Shown here: piece after piece, positions 8,604-17,023 of the stretch
Layout: each line of letters starts with the position of its first letter
Numbering within the stretch: the first letter of the stretch is position 1
NCBI RefSeq assembly: GCF_008369325.1
Contig: NZ_VOBI01000023.1
Location: 1-64,000, forward strand
From: Pseudomonas sp. ANT_H12B
GTDB lineage: Bacteria > Pseudomonadota > Gammaproteobacteria > Pseudomonadales > Pseudomonadaceae
Direction: 5' to 3'
Length of the DNA stretch: 64,000 bases
Notes under the pieces: model-generated
The model's input: only the letters and a program-made list of their open reading frames with translations
What the model was told of the DNA's origin: nothing
Database searches by the model: none
Translations under genes and position numbers: made by a program

Positions 8604-9845
8604 TTACTTCTTGGCCAACTCCATAATCATCCGCGACAGCAGATAAATTCGCGGCGCCACGCTCTCCACCTCCGCGTATTCCTCCGGCGTATGAATATTC
8701 CCGCCGACAATCCCGAACCCGTCCAGCGTCGGTGTACCCACACCGGCCGAGAGACTGGCGTCCGCCGCTCCGCCGCTGCCCTCTTCCGTCAGCTTGCGAC
8801 CGATTTCACCGTAGATGCCCTGAGCCATCGCCATCAAGCGATCCGACTCTGCCGTTTGCGGCATCGGCGGCAAGCCGCGTTGAAGGGTGGTGGTGACTTC
8901 GGTATCAGGGATCAGCTTGTCCTTGGAAACCCGCGCCAGATCCTTCTCGATCCGGTCAAACTCTTCCGGCACCGCCGCCCGCACGTCCGCCTTGGCCGTG
9001 GCTTGATCCGGAATCACGTTGGTCCGGTCGCCCGCCTTGAGCACGGTGAAGTTAATGGTGGTTTTCTTCGCTTCATCACCGAGTTTGCCAAGCTGCAGAA
9101 TCTGGTGCGCCGCTTCCATCGCTGCGTTGCGCCCCAACTCTGGCGCGACTCCCGCGTGAGCCGCCTTGCCCTTGACCTCGACCACTGCGGTGGCACTGCC
9201 TTTGCGCCACACCACCAAACCATCCGCCGGGCGACCGGGTTCGAGGTTGAGGGTCACGTCGTGGGCCTTGGCGGTTTTCTTGATCAGGTCGGTAGCGATG
9301 TCCGAACCGGTTTCTTCACTGGCATCGAGCAGGAAGGTGATTTGCGCGTAGTCCTTGAAGTCGAGGTTTTTCAGGACTTTGAGCGCGTAGATCCCGGCGA
9401 CGATGCCGCCCTTGTCGTCCATCACGCCTGGCCCGTAGGCGCGACCGTCCTTGATGTGGAACGGGCGCTCGGCGGCAGAGCCTTCCTTGAATACCGTGTC
9501 CATGTGCGCCATCAGCAGGATTTTCGCCTTGCCGGTGCCTTTCAGGGTCGCGATCACATGGCTGCTTTTGTCCGGGGTGTTCGGCACCCGTTCGATGGTC
9601 GCACCAAGTTTTTTCAGTTCGTCGATGGCGATGTCGCTGACCTGGGTCAGACCGGGTTCGTAGCCGGAACCGGAGTCGATGTTCACCAGCCGTTCCAGCA
9701 GTTTCAGGGCTTCACCCTTGTATTGCTCGGAATCGGCGAGAACTTGTTTGTGAGGTTCGGCGAAGGCGACCGGGGCGAAAGCGCCGAGGACGAGGGTCAG
9801 GCCGAGGCTGGTGGCCAGCTGGGAACGCGGAAGTTTGAACGTCAT
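8604..9845 (-). CDS. Secreted M20 metallopeptidase, glutamate carboxypeptidase (CPG2-like)
   Basis: 413 residues with a signal peptide ending near AFAEPHK, so it is periplasmic. Zinc-site motifs are intact: LLMAHMDTVF (His, Asp), GPGVMDDKGG (bridging Asp), DASEETGS (catalytic Glu), NLEPGR, and a C-terminal GFGIVGGNIHTPEEY His. The dimerisation segment carries KAAHAGVAPELGRNAA. Overall it resembles carboxypeptidase G2, which removes C-terminal glutamate from folates and N-acyl amino acids. The true substrate is unknown. It is flanked by REPs and appears monocistronic. Confidence 0.88.
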   Translation of the reverse strand: MTFKLPRSQLATSLGLTLVLGAFAPVAFAEPHKQVLADSEQYKGEALKLLERLVNIDSGSGYEPGLTQVSDIAIDELKKLGATIERVPNTPDKSSHVIATLKGTGKAKILLMAHMDTVFKEGSAAERPFHIKDGRAYGPGVMDDKGGIVAGIYALKVLKNLDFKDYAQITFLLDASEETGSDIATDLIKKTAKAHDVTLNLEPGRPADGLVVWRKGSATAVVEVKGKAAHAGVAPELGRNAAMEAAHQILQLGKLGDEAKKTTINFTVLKAGDRTNVIPDQATAKADVRAAVPEEFDRIEKDLARVSKDKLIPDTEVTTTLQRGLPPMPQTAESDRLMAMAQGIYGEIGRKLTEEGSGGAADASLSAGVGTPTLDGFGIVGGNIHTPEEYAEVESVAPRIYLLSRMIMELAKK

Positions 9846-10028
9846 GAATCGATCCTTGTTTCGTGTCGGGGGGACTTGAACCCTACCTGACTGCGGCGCA
9901 AGGCTCTATACCGGATGCGACACTGAGCGTTCGGCTTTGGACCGAGTTGAAGCCATCGTCGGAACGCCGCCCGGACCAAGCCCGCCACGGGGATCTGGGT
10001 GCTGCACATATTTTTGCGATCACCCCGA

Positions 10029-10064
10029 TCACTGTGGGAGCGGGCTTGCTCGCGATGGCGGAGT
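10029..10064. repeat. REP palindrome overlapping the cyclase 3' end
   Basis: ACTGTGGGAGCGGGCTTGCT followed by CGCGATGGCGG is a REP in reverse orientation. In the cyclase frame it encodes SRASPLPQ and the TGA stop. Confidence 0.88.
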
Positions 10065-11165
10065 GTCAGGCGACGTCACTGGTGAGGCGGGTCCCACCGG
10101 ATCAAGCAATTCGTGATGAGGCCTGTCGTCGCGGCAGCAGATGACCCGGTTGCGCCCGGTGGTTTTGGCTTCGTACAGCGCCTGGTCGGCGTCGTTGAGC
10201 CACAAGGTCGCGTCAGTGTGGGCCGGGTTGAAGGCGGCCAGGCCGATGCTCAGGCTGACTTTCAGTGCCGGGTTCTGCTCGTAGCCAAGTGTAGCGAAGC
10301 GGTCCCGCAGGGCATCCATGGCAGAAGCGGCGCTGTTCAGGGGCAGATCCGGGAGGATCACGCAGAACTCGTCGCCACCGTAACGCCCGGCAACATCAGC
10401 TGCCCGCAGGTTCTGCTTGAGCATCTTGCTCAGCTGCCGCAAAACGATGTCCCCGGCGATATGGCCGTAGGTGTCGTTGATGGTTTTGAAATGGTCGATG
10501 TCGATCAGCGCAATCACCCCGTCTTGATTCTGGCGTTGGCAGCGCTGGAATTCGATCTCCAGTTGATCCTTCCAGGCACCGTGGTTGAGCAGGCCAGTGA
10601 GGCTGTCGGTGCGGCTCAAGGCCAGCAGTTCGCGTTTATGCCGGCCGAGGGTCGTGGTCTGACGGAAGCAGAGCCAGCCCAGGGCTAGCGGATAAATGCT
10701 TAACAGCGGCAGGCAGGCATACAACTGCAACGGGCTGGTGTGCGGAACGAAGGCCGGTGTAAAGACCAGCATCCCCACTCCGACCCCGAGAATTTGCGCG
10801 ACGGTTCCCACCAGCAGAAAACGCAAGCCGCCGATCGCGACATTGTTCATCGCCATCATGGACAGCGTGGCCGCGCTGGGGAGCGGGTTGAATTGCATGG
10901 CCGCCACCCAGAAACCGCCAAGAAAGGCATCCACCAGGATGTTTCGGTACTCTGCGTGGTAGGGAACCTTCGCCCGGCGTGCCCATTGGTACGCCACATG
11001 CGGCCAGAGGATGCCATTGAGCAACATCAACACCCAAACCCACGGTGCCGGGTCGAGCGGATACATCGCCGCGCCCACGCATAGCAGCCCCAGGGCTAGA
11101 CCGAGGGTTCGCGATGCGTAGAGCCTCCTGGCCAGTGAAAGTCCTTTCCCTCCCGCTTTTCCCAT
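10029..11165 (-). CDS. MASE2-GGDEF diguanylate cyclase
   Basis: 378 residues. The first 170 form a MASE2-type sensor with several membrane segments (LGLALGLLCVGAAMYPL, VWVLMLLNGILWPHVAY and others). The rest is a GGDEF domain with LSRTDSLTGLLNHGAW, IALIDIDHFKTINDTYGH and an intact RYGGDEF active site at about 261-267. An inhibitory RxxD site (RAAD, 254-257) lies five residues before GGDEF. It should make cyclic-di-GMP from GTP at the inner membrane. The last residues (DTPPSRASPLPQ and the stop) are encoded by a REP element, so the original C-terminus was probably replaced. Confidence 0.9.
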   Translation of the reverse strand: MGKAGGKGLSLARRLYASRTLGLALGLLCVGAAMYPLDPAPWVWVLMLLNGILWPHVAYQWARRAKVPYHAEYRNILVDAFLGGFWVAAMQFNPLPSAATLSMMAMNNVAIGGLRFLLVGTVAQILGVGVGMLVFTPAFVPHTSPLQLYACLPLLSIYPLALGWLCFRQTTTLGRHKRELLALSRTDSLTGLLNHGAWKDQLEIEFQRCQRQNQDGVIALIDIDHFKTINDTYGHIAGDIVLRQLSKMLKQNLRAADVAGRYGGDEFCVILPDLPLNSAASAMDALRDRFATLGYEQNPALKVSLSIGLAAFNPAHTDATLWLNDADQALYEAKTTGRNRVICCRDDRPHHELLDPVGPASPVTSPDTPPSRASPLPQ

Positions 11166-11367
11166 TTGGGCCTCTGCGCCACTGAACGGAACCTGATAAC
11201 ACCGGGGTTGCGTGTTGCTGGAAGTCTATCAGGGCAACGTTAAATAGCCATCGTCGGCTAGCAGTCTGAATTCACGCCCTCGCGCCTACAAAGCGAAAAC
11301 ATCGTTCCTGCATAAACGGCTATACATGAAAGGAGGGTTCGATGAAAACCGATAAAGAAGGAGGCTC

Positions 11368-12822
11368 ATGCAGACCTTTCAAGTGTTGATCATCGGCAGC
11401 GGATTTGGCGGTCAGTGCGCGGCGATCAATTTGCTCAAGGCAGGCATCGATGATTTCCGCCTGCTGGAACGGCGAGACTTTTTCGGCGGCACTTGGTGCC
11501 AGAACACCTACCCCGGCGCGGCCGTCGATGTGCCCTCGCCGCTCTATTCGCTGTCCTTCGCGCCCTACCGCTGGACGCAGATGTTCGCCGAACAGGCTGA
11601 ACTGCACCACTACACCCAGTACGTGGTGGAACACTTTGGCCTGCGCGACAGGGTGGAACTGGAGGCCAATGTCGAGCGCATCGAATGGGACGACGATGGC
11701 AAACGGTGGGCGGTGCACACCGCCGGCAAAGGTACGTTCCATGCGCAATTCCTGATCAACGCCACCGGGCCGCTGAGCCAACCCGTGGTCCCACACTTCG
11801 AGGGCCAGGAACGATTTCAAGGCAAGACCTTTCACACCAACAATTGGGATCACACCTACGATTACCGGCAAAAACGTGTGGCCATTGTCGGCAGCGGCGC
11901 CAGTGCGGCCCAGGTTATTCCGGCGATTGCCCCGGACGTCGAGCACCTCCATGTGTTCCAGCGCACGCCCCACTGGGTACTGCCCCGAGCCGATCGCACT
12001 TTCGGCCGCTTCCAGCGCTGGTTGCTGGGGCTCAAACCGGCCTACAAACTGTTGCGCTGGATGATTTACTGGAAATTCGAAACCCGGGTGATTGCCTTCA
12101 AATACTCGAAACCGGCGATCCGCATGGTCCAGCACCAAGCCCTGCGCTTGATCAAACGCCAGGTGCCGGACGCCGAATTGCGGCGCAAATTGACGCCGCA
12201 GTACACCATTGGCTGCAAGCGGGTGATTCTGTCGAGCACGCTTTATCCCGCGCTCGGTCGCAGCAACGTGACGCTGCACAGCCGCGAGCAAGGCATCGCG
12301 TCCATCGACGAAACCGGCATCGTCACCCAGGACGGCCAGCACATCGACCTGGACCTGATCGTCTGGTCCACCGGTTACGACGCCACCGACGGAGTGATTT
12401 CCTACCCGGTCAGCGGCAAAAACGGCACCCGGCTCAGGGATGTCTGGGCGCAGTATCCGCGCGCCTACCTCGGCACCAGCCTGCCGGACTTTCCCAACCT
12501 GTTCATCGTCACCGGCCCCAACACCGGTATCGGCCATACGTCGGCGCTGTTCATCATCGAATCGCAGATGAATTACATCCTCGATTGCATCCGCACGTTA
12601 AAAGAACAGGGTTTGCACAGCATCGAAGTACGCCCCGAAGCGGAACGAACCTACACTGAGATGATTCATAAAGAAATGGAACGCACCGTGTGGAAGTCCG
12701 GGGGCTGCCACAGTTGGTATCAAAGCAAGAGCGGCCATGTGATTGCGATGTTTCCGGGGTTCAGTTTCAGCTTTCACCGGTTGACCCGGGCGTTGAAACC
12801 CGCTGATCACATCCTGTCCTGA
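11368..12822 (+). CDS. Flavin-containing Baeyer-Villiger-type monooxygenase
   Basis: A 484-residue class B flavoprotein monooxygenase. The FAD Rossmann motif is GSGFGG (10-15), and the NADPH motif GSGASA is at about 175-180. The Baeyer-Villiger fingerprint FxGxxxHxxxW(P/D) appears as FQGKTFHTNNWD at 150-161. Such enzymes insert oxygen next to a ketone to give an ester or lactone. The alpha/beta hydrolase gene 22 bases downstream could hydrolyse the ester. AAGGAGG precedes the ATG. The substrate cannot be deduced. Confidence 0.88.
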   Translation: MQTFQVLIIGSGFGGQCAAINLLKAGIDDFRLLERRDFFGGTWCQNTYPGAAVDVPSPLYSLSFAPYRWTQMFAEQAELHHYTQYVVEHFGLRDRVELEANVERIEWDDDGKRWAVHTAGKGTFHAQFLINATGPLSQPVVPHFEGQERFQGKTFHTNNWDHTYDYRQKRVAIVGSGASAAQVIPAIAPDVEHLHVFQRTPHWVLPRADRTFGRFQRWLLGLKPAYKLLRWMIYWKFETRVIAFKYSKPAIRMVQHQALRLIKRQVPDAELRRKLTPQYTIGCKRVILSSTLYPALGRSNVTLHSREQGIASIDETGIVTQDGQHIDLDLIVWSTGYDATDGVISYPVSGKNGTRLRDVWAQYPRAYLGTSLPDFPNLFIVTGPNTGIGHTSALFIIESQMNYILDCIRTLKEQGLHSIEVRPEAERTYTEMIHKEMERTVWKSGGCHSWYQSKSGHVIAMFPGFSFSFHRLTRALKPADHILS

Positions 12823-12844
12823 TCACGTAAAAGGAAGACACCTG

Positions 12845-13801
12845 ATGCTTGTATTGGTTGTCGCAATCGCGGTTTTCGCGGCCTGGAGCTGGTTGAGTTA
12901 CCCGGCCATCGGTCATTGGCTCTATCACTTGAACATGTCGCTAGAGGCCAAGCTTTATCGCCTGCACAAAATCGTCGTGCCGATCGCCGAAATGACTGTC
13001 TCGACCTGGCAAGGCGGGCCATACGAGGCCTCCAGCAGTGTGCTGATGCTCCACGGGTTCAGCGCCGACAAGAACATATGGCTGCGCTTTGCCCGGCACT
13101 TTGTCGGTAACTATCGGGTAATCATCCCCGACATCGCCGGCCATGGTGAAACCGGCTTCAAGGCGGGTGGCGGCTACGACATTCCGTTGCAGGCCAAGCG
13201 GATGATCCAGTTGCTCGACGTCTGCGGCGTCGAGAAGGTCCATGTGATCGGCAACTCGATGGGCGGCTACATGGCGGCGTGGCTCGCGGCCACTTATCCG
13301 GATCGCATTGTTTCGGTCGCCCTGATCGACCCGGCAGGTGTCACCGCGCCTGAGGTCAGCGACCTGGAGCGGCATTTGGCCAAAGGCCACAACCCGTTCC
13401 TTATTCATTCACGGGAAGAATTCCGGCGTTTCTACGCCATGACCATGGCTGAACCACCGTGGGTGCCCAACGTGGTGCTGGACGCCATGGCCCAGCGATA
13501 TGAACAGAGCCGCGATGAGCTGGAAGAGATTTTCAAGGACTTGCGCGCCAGCCCGCCGATGGAGCCGAAACTCCCCGATATCAAAGCCCCGGCGCTGTTG
13601 CTGTGGGGGCACAAGGACCGCTTGATCGACGTCAGCAGCGTGGCCATCTGGAGCAAAGGCATCGCCGACCTGCGAGTGGAGGTGTGGGACCACATCGGCC
13701 ATATGCCGATGGTCGAACAGCCGGCGAACACCGCGCACTTGTATCGTGAGTTTTTGGCATCGTTGCGCTCGGAAAGTCCACAGGATGAGCGGCTGCACTG
13801 A
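12845..13801 (+). CDS. Alpha/beta hydrolase with N-terminal membrane anchor
   Basis: 318 residues. One hydrophobic segment at 1-22 suggests an inner-membrane anchor. The catalytic triad is visible: Ser138 in GNSMGG, Asp258 in LLLWGHKDRL and His286 in IGHMPMVEQP. HGFSADKNIW is the oxyanion region. It is an esterase/lipase-type enzyme of the monoacylglycerol-lipase-like group. Its position right behind the Baeyer-Villiger monooxygenase, with GGAAG before the ATG, argues for ester or lactone hydrolysis in one pathway. Confidence 0.85.
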   Translation: MLVLVVAIAVFAAWSWLSYPAIGHWLYHLNMSLEAKLYRLHKIVVPIAEMTVSTWQGGPYEASSSVLMLHGFSADKNIWLRFARHFVGNYRVIIPDIAGHGETGFKAGGGYDIPLQAKRMIQLLDVCGVEKVHVIGNSMGGYMAAWLAATYPDRIVSVALIDPAGVTAPEVSDLERHLAKGHNPFLIHSREEFRRFYAMTMAEPPWVPNVVLDAMAQRYEQSRDELEEIFKDLRASPPMEPKLPDIKAPALLLWGHKDRLIDVSSVAIWSKGIADLRVEVWDHIGHMPMVEQPANTAHLYREFLASLRSESPQDERLH

Positions 13802-13912
13802 ATAAGCAGTCCTTTGCAGAATGAAGTCCGTCAGAAACTTCGTTTGTCGGCGCCGCTGAAGGCTGCGATCTTTTCCCCCATCCTTTACGTCACCGCGCCA
13901 GGAATTTTTTTC

Positions 13913-15292
13913 ATGAGCCACCCGAACTTCGTCAGCCCTGACCTGATCCGCCAACGCTTTTCCAAAGCGATGTCCGACATGTACCGCGAAGAAGTGCCGC
14001 TGTACGGCGCGCTGATGGAACTGGTGGAACAGACTAACCGCCACGTGCTGGACAGCGATCCGCAGATCGCCCGGCAGTTGGACAGCACCGGCGAAATCCT
14101 GCGCCTGGACCTGGAACGCCACGGCGCGATCCGCGTCGGCACCGCTGATGAGCTGGCAACCCTCGCCCGGCTGTTCGCCGTCATGGGCATGCAACCGGTG
14201 GGTTATTACGACCTGACGCCGGCCGGTGTGCCGGTGCATTCCACGGCTTTTCGCGCAGTGCATGAAGCGGCGTTACAGGTCAGCCCGTTCCGGGTGTTCA
14301 CCTCGCTGCTGCGCCTGGAACTGATCGAAGACCTGGAACTGCGAGCGTTCGCCCAATCGGTGCTGGATAAGCGTTCGATCTTCACCCCCGCCGCGCTCAT
14401 CCTCATCGAACGCGCCGATACCCAGGGTGGGCTCACTGAACAGGAGGCCGAACACTTCGTCGAGCAGGCGCTGGAAACCTTCCGCTGGCACCACAGCGCC
14501 ACCGTCACCGCCGAGCAATACCAAAAACTCAGCGCCCAGCATCGCCTGATTGCCGACGTGGTGGCGTTCAAGGGGCCGCACATCAACCACCTGACGCCAC
14601 GTACCCTGGACATCGACATCGTCCAGGCGCAAATGCCCGCCCACGGCATCACCCCCAAAGCGGTGATCGAAGGCCCGCCTCGTCGTCAGTGCCCGATTTT
14701 GCTGCGCCAGACCAGTTTCAAAGCGCTGGATGAACCGATTGCTTTCACCGACAGCGCCGACAAGCGTGGCAGTCACAGCGCCCGTTTCGGTGAAATCGAG
14801 CAGCGCGGCGCGGCGCTCACCCCCAAAGGCCGGGCACTTTACGACCGCTTGCTCAATGCCGCCCGGGATGAACTCAAGGATTTCCCCAACGAAGCCAACG
14901 CTGCGCGCTACAACACGCTGATGGCGCAGCACTTCAGCGAATTTCCCGATACCTATGAAGGCATGCGCCAACAAGACCTGGCGTACTTTCGCTACTTCGT
15001 CACGGAAAAAGGTCTGGCGGCTGACGAGCTGAGATCCTCGACACTGGAGGATCTGCTCAGTGGTGGATACCTGCGGGTTGAACCGCTGGTGTACGAAGAT
15101 TTCCTGCCGGTCAGTGCGGCGGGAATTTTTCAGTCGAACCTGGGGGATGCCGCGCAAACCCACTATGGCGTGCATTCGAACCAGCAGGCATTCGAGAAGG
15201 CGCTGGGGCGCCCGACCATTGATGAACTGGGGTTGTATGCCGACACGCAGCGGCGTTCGATTGAGGAGTGTTTTGCAACATTGACCCGCTGA
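13913..15292 (+). CDS. hglS: 2-oxoadipate dioxygenase/decarboxylase (HglS, DUF1338)
   Basis: 459 residues with the DUF1338/YdcJ fold. HglS converts 2-oxoadipate to D-2-hydroxyglutarate in D-lysine catabolism using Fe(II) and O2. The metal ligands known for P. putida HglS fall at the same numbers: His70 (LERHGAIR), His226 (GPHINHLTPR) and Glu294 (RFGEIEQRG), with Arg74 also kept. That agreement supports the ATG at 13913 (MSHPNFVSP) over an in-frame TTG at 13814. A strong hairpin follows the stop. Confidence 0.92.
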   Translation: MSHPNFVSPDLIRQRFSKAMSDMYREEVPLYGALMELVEQTNRHVLDSDPQIARQLDSTGEILRLDLERHGAIRVGTADELATLARLFAVMGMQPVGYYDLTPAGVPVHSTAFRAVHEAALQVSPFRVFTSLLRLELIEDLELRAFAQSVLDKRSIFTPAALILIERADTQGGLTEQEAEHFVEQALETFRWHHSATVTAEQYQKLSAQHRLIADVVAFKGPHINHLTPRTLDIDIVQAQMPAHGITPKAVIEGPPRRQCPILLRQTSFKALDEPIAFTDSADKRGSHSARFGEIEQRGAALTPKGRALYDRLLNAARDELKDFPNEANAARYNTLMAQHFSEFPDTYEGMRQQDLAYFRYFVTEKGLAADELRSSTLEDLLSGGYLRVEPLVYEDFLPVSAAGIFQSNLGDAAQTHYGVHSNQQAFEKALGRPTIDELGLYADTQRRSIEECFATLTR

Positions 15293-15305
15293 TCGACACC
15301 CAATT

Positions 15306-15333
15306 GCAGGAGCCCGGTTTATCGGGCTCCTGC
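15306..15333. terminator. Bidirectional terminator hairpin
   Basis: A perfect 11-bp inverted repeat, GCAGGAGCCCG / CGGGCTCCTGC with a 6-nt loop, sits between two converging genes (stops at 15292 and 15345). T-runs are short, so termination strength is uncertain. Confidence 0.75.
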
Positions 15334-15344
15334 AAGGTCTGTGG

Positions 15345-16022
15345 TTACTTCAGCTGCGCCAGCAGCGCTTGGGCCACCGCCTCCGAAGACGCCGGGTTCT
15401 GACCGGTCAGCAACAGACCATCGGTGACCACGTAGCTCTTCCAGTCGTCGGCCTTGGAGTAAACCCCACCCTTCTCCTTGAGCATGTCTTCCACCAGAAA
15501 CGGCACGACATCCCTCAGTTGCACCGCTTCTTCCTCAGTGTTGGTGAAACCGGTCACGCGTTTGCCTTTGACCAACGGCTGGCCATCCGCATCCTTGACG
15601 TGACGCAACACGCCCGGCGCATGACAAACCGCCGCGACCGGTTTGCCGGCCTTGTAGAGTGACTCGATCAGTGCGATCGAATTCTTGTCTTCGGCCAGGT
15701 CCCACAGCGGGCCATGGCCGCCCGGGTAGAAAACCGCGTCGTAATCTTCCGCTCTCACACTGCCTAGCAAGGCCGTTGACGCCAACGCGGACTGGGCAGC
15801 GAAGTCCTTGCGAAAGCGATCGGTGGCCGCAGTTTGCGCGTCCGGCTCGTCGCTTTTAGGGTCCAGCGGCGGTTGGCCACCCTTGGGCGAGGCCAGGGTC
15901 AACTGAGCGCCGGCGTCCTTGAAGGCGTAATACGGAGCGGCGAATTCTTCCAGCCAAAAGCCGGTTTTCTTACCGGTGTCCCCTAATTGATCGTGGGACG
16001 TTAGAACCATCAGGATTTTCAT
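15345..16022 (-). CDS. DJ-1/PfpI family protein (type 1 glutamine amidotransferase-like)
   Basis: 225 residues. The nucleophile elbow AVCHAPGVL carries the conserved Cys followed by His, and YDAVFYPGGHGPLWDL is the family's Glu/Gly-rich loop. The pattern is that of small Hsp31-like/YhbO-HchA relatives, variously linked to glyoxalase-III-like activity and oxidative or carbonyl stress. I cannot tell which from sequence. An ATG at 16022 with upstream GAGAGCG is used. Confidence 0.85.
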   Translation of the reverse strand: MKILMVLTSHDQLGDTGKKTGFWLEEFAAPYYAFKDAGAQLTLASPKGGQPPLDPKSDEPDAQTAATDRFRKDFAAQSALASTALLGSVRAEDYDAVFYPGGHGPLWDLAEDKNSIALIESLYKAGKPVAAVCHAPGVLRHVKDADGQPLVKGKRVTGFTNTEEEAVQLRDVVPFLVEDMLKEKGGVYSKADDWKSYVVTDGLLLTGQNPASSEAVAQALLAQLK

Positions 16023-16151
16023 GTCGCTCTCACTCCATTTCAGGATTGTCCGGACGCTTAACGGTGCGTGGCTTGTGTTTTATGGACCGCCCGGCAGGTC
16101 GATTCGTTGCACTGGGTGCCAAGACCCTTGAGTGGTGGCGCAAAGCCTTGA

Positions 16152-16169
16152 TGCGCAAGAAGTTGCGCA
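16152..16169. promoter_or_regulatory. 18-bp palindromic site 1 upstream of hcp
   Basis: TGCGCAAGAAGTTGCGCA, an imperfect palindrome with TGCGCAA/TTGCGCA arms. It lies about 190 bases before the -24 element and is a candidate binding site for a sigma-54 activator. Confidence 0.6.
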
Positions 16170-16233
16170 CCTGTTTCTCCAAATACCCTTTCCGATTCGC
16201 TGAACGCCCGGCCTGTCGGGCGCTCCAGCCAAG

Positions 16234-16251
16234 TGCGCAAGAAGTTGCGCA
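16234..16251. promoter_or_regulatory. 18-bp palindromic site 2 upstream of hcp
   Basis: TGCGCAAGAAGTTGCGCA, identical to site 1, with its centre 82 bases downstream of site 1. Confidence 0.65.
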
Positions 16252-16255
16252 GTGC

Positions 16256-16273
16256 TGCGCAAGTTCTTGCGCA
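16256..16273. promoter_or_regulatory. 18-bp palindromic site 3 upstream of hcp
   Basis: TGCGCAAGTTCTTGCGCA, with the same arms as sites 1 and 2 and a near-inverse centre. It is centred 22 bases (two helical turns) from site 2 and about 95 bases before the -24 element, a usual enhancer distance. Confidence 0.65.
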
Positions 16274-16358
16274 CATTACGTGGGGATCTTTGTCGAGCAT
16301 TCTCACAGCGATCAAATAAACGTCTCAACCTCATGATTTATATAGCCTTACCCGTTTA

Positions 16359-16374
16359 TGGCACGGACCTTGAT
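16359..16374 (+). promoter_or_regulatory. Sigma-54 promoter of hcp
   Basis: TGGCACG-GACC-TTGAT fits the consensus TGGCACG-N4-TTGC(A/T), with a perfect -24 half and one mismatch in the -12 half (GA for GC). It is 70 bases before the hcp start. Confidence 0.7.
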
Positions 16375-16443
16375 AACAGTCAGACACCCACCGGGCGATA
16401 CCGCCTCCCGGGCATCTTCATTTATTGAGCAAGGAGAGCATCC

Positions 16444-16962
16444 ATGGCTACACCAGCGTATATGTCCATCACTGGCGAGAAACAGGGTCTGATCACTGCC
16501 GGCGCATTCACCGCCGACTCGGTTGGCAACACCTACCAGGAAGGTCACGAAGATCAGGTCATGGTTCAGGGCTTCAGCCACGAAGTGATCATCCCGCGTG
16601 ACCCGCAGTCCGGCCAACCGACCGGTCAGCGCGTTCACAAACCAGTCGTGATCACCAAGGTGTTCGACAAGGCTTCCCCACTGCTGCTGGCTGCCCTGAC
16701 CTCGGGCGAGCGTATGACCACTATCGAAATCAAGTGGTACCGCACCTCGGCTCAAGGCACCCAAGAGCACTACTACACCACCAAGCTTGAAGACGCGATC
16801 ATCGTCGACATCAAAGACTACATGCACAACTGCCAGGACCCGGCGAACTCGCACTTCACCCACCTGGAAGACGTGCACTTCACCTACCGCAAAATCACCT
16901 GGACCCACGAAGTATCCGGTACTTCGGGTTCCGATGACTGGCGTTCCCCGGTCGCAGGCTAA
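16444..16962 (+). CDS. hcp: Type VI secretion tube protein Hcp
   Basis: 172 residues of the Hcp1 family: MATPAYMSITGEKQGLITAG, YQEGHEDQVMVQGFSHEVI, ITKVFDKASPLLLAALTSGE and MHNCQDPANSHFTHLEDVHFTYRKI. Hexameric rings of Hcp form the tube expelled by the T6SS and carry small effectors. AAGGAGA lies before the ATG. The gene is intact and has its own sigma-54 promoter, while the vgrG behind it is broken. It is therefore an orphan hcp that must work with a T6SS encoded elsewhere. Confidence 0.95.
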   Translation: MATPAYMSITGEKQGLITAGAFTADSVGNTYQEGHEDQVMVQGFSHEVIIPRDPQSGQPTGQRVHKPVVITKVFDKASPLLLAALTSGERMTTIEIKWYRTSAQGTQEHYYTTKLEDAIIVDIKDYMHNCQDPANSHFTHLEDVHFTYRKITWTHEVSGTSGSDDWRSPVAG

Positions 16963-17023
16963 GTCTGGCCGACCGTTTCAAGCATCGGCCGGCTCTGCTG
17001 GTCGTTGTTGTTTACGCCCTTCC

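Larger units (their letters stand above)
16023..16443. other. Regulatory region upstream of hcp
   Basis: The 421 bases contain no convincing gene; the small frames found there have no ribosome sites. They carry three palindromes at 16152, 16234 and 16256 and a sigma-54 promoter at 16359, all on the hcp side. Confidence 0.6.

Noticed and set aside
8691..9890. 399-codon open frame antisense to the carboxypeptidase
   Set aside because: Arg/His-rich shadow without family features.
11320..12537. 405-codon open frame antisense to the monooxygenase gene
   Set aside because: High-GC codon bias leaves the opposite frame open; no ribosome site, no recognisable domain, and the + strand gene has clear motifs.
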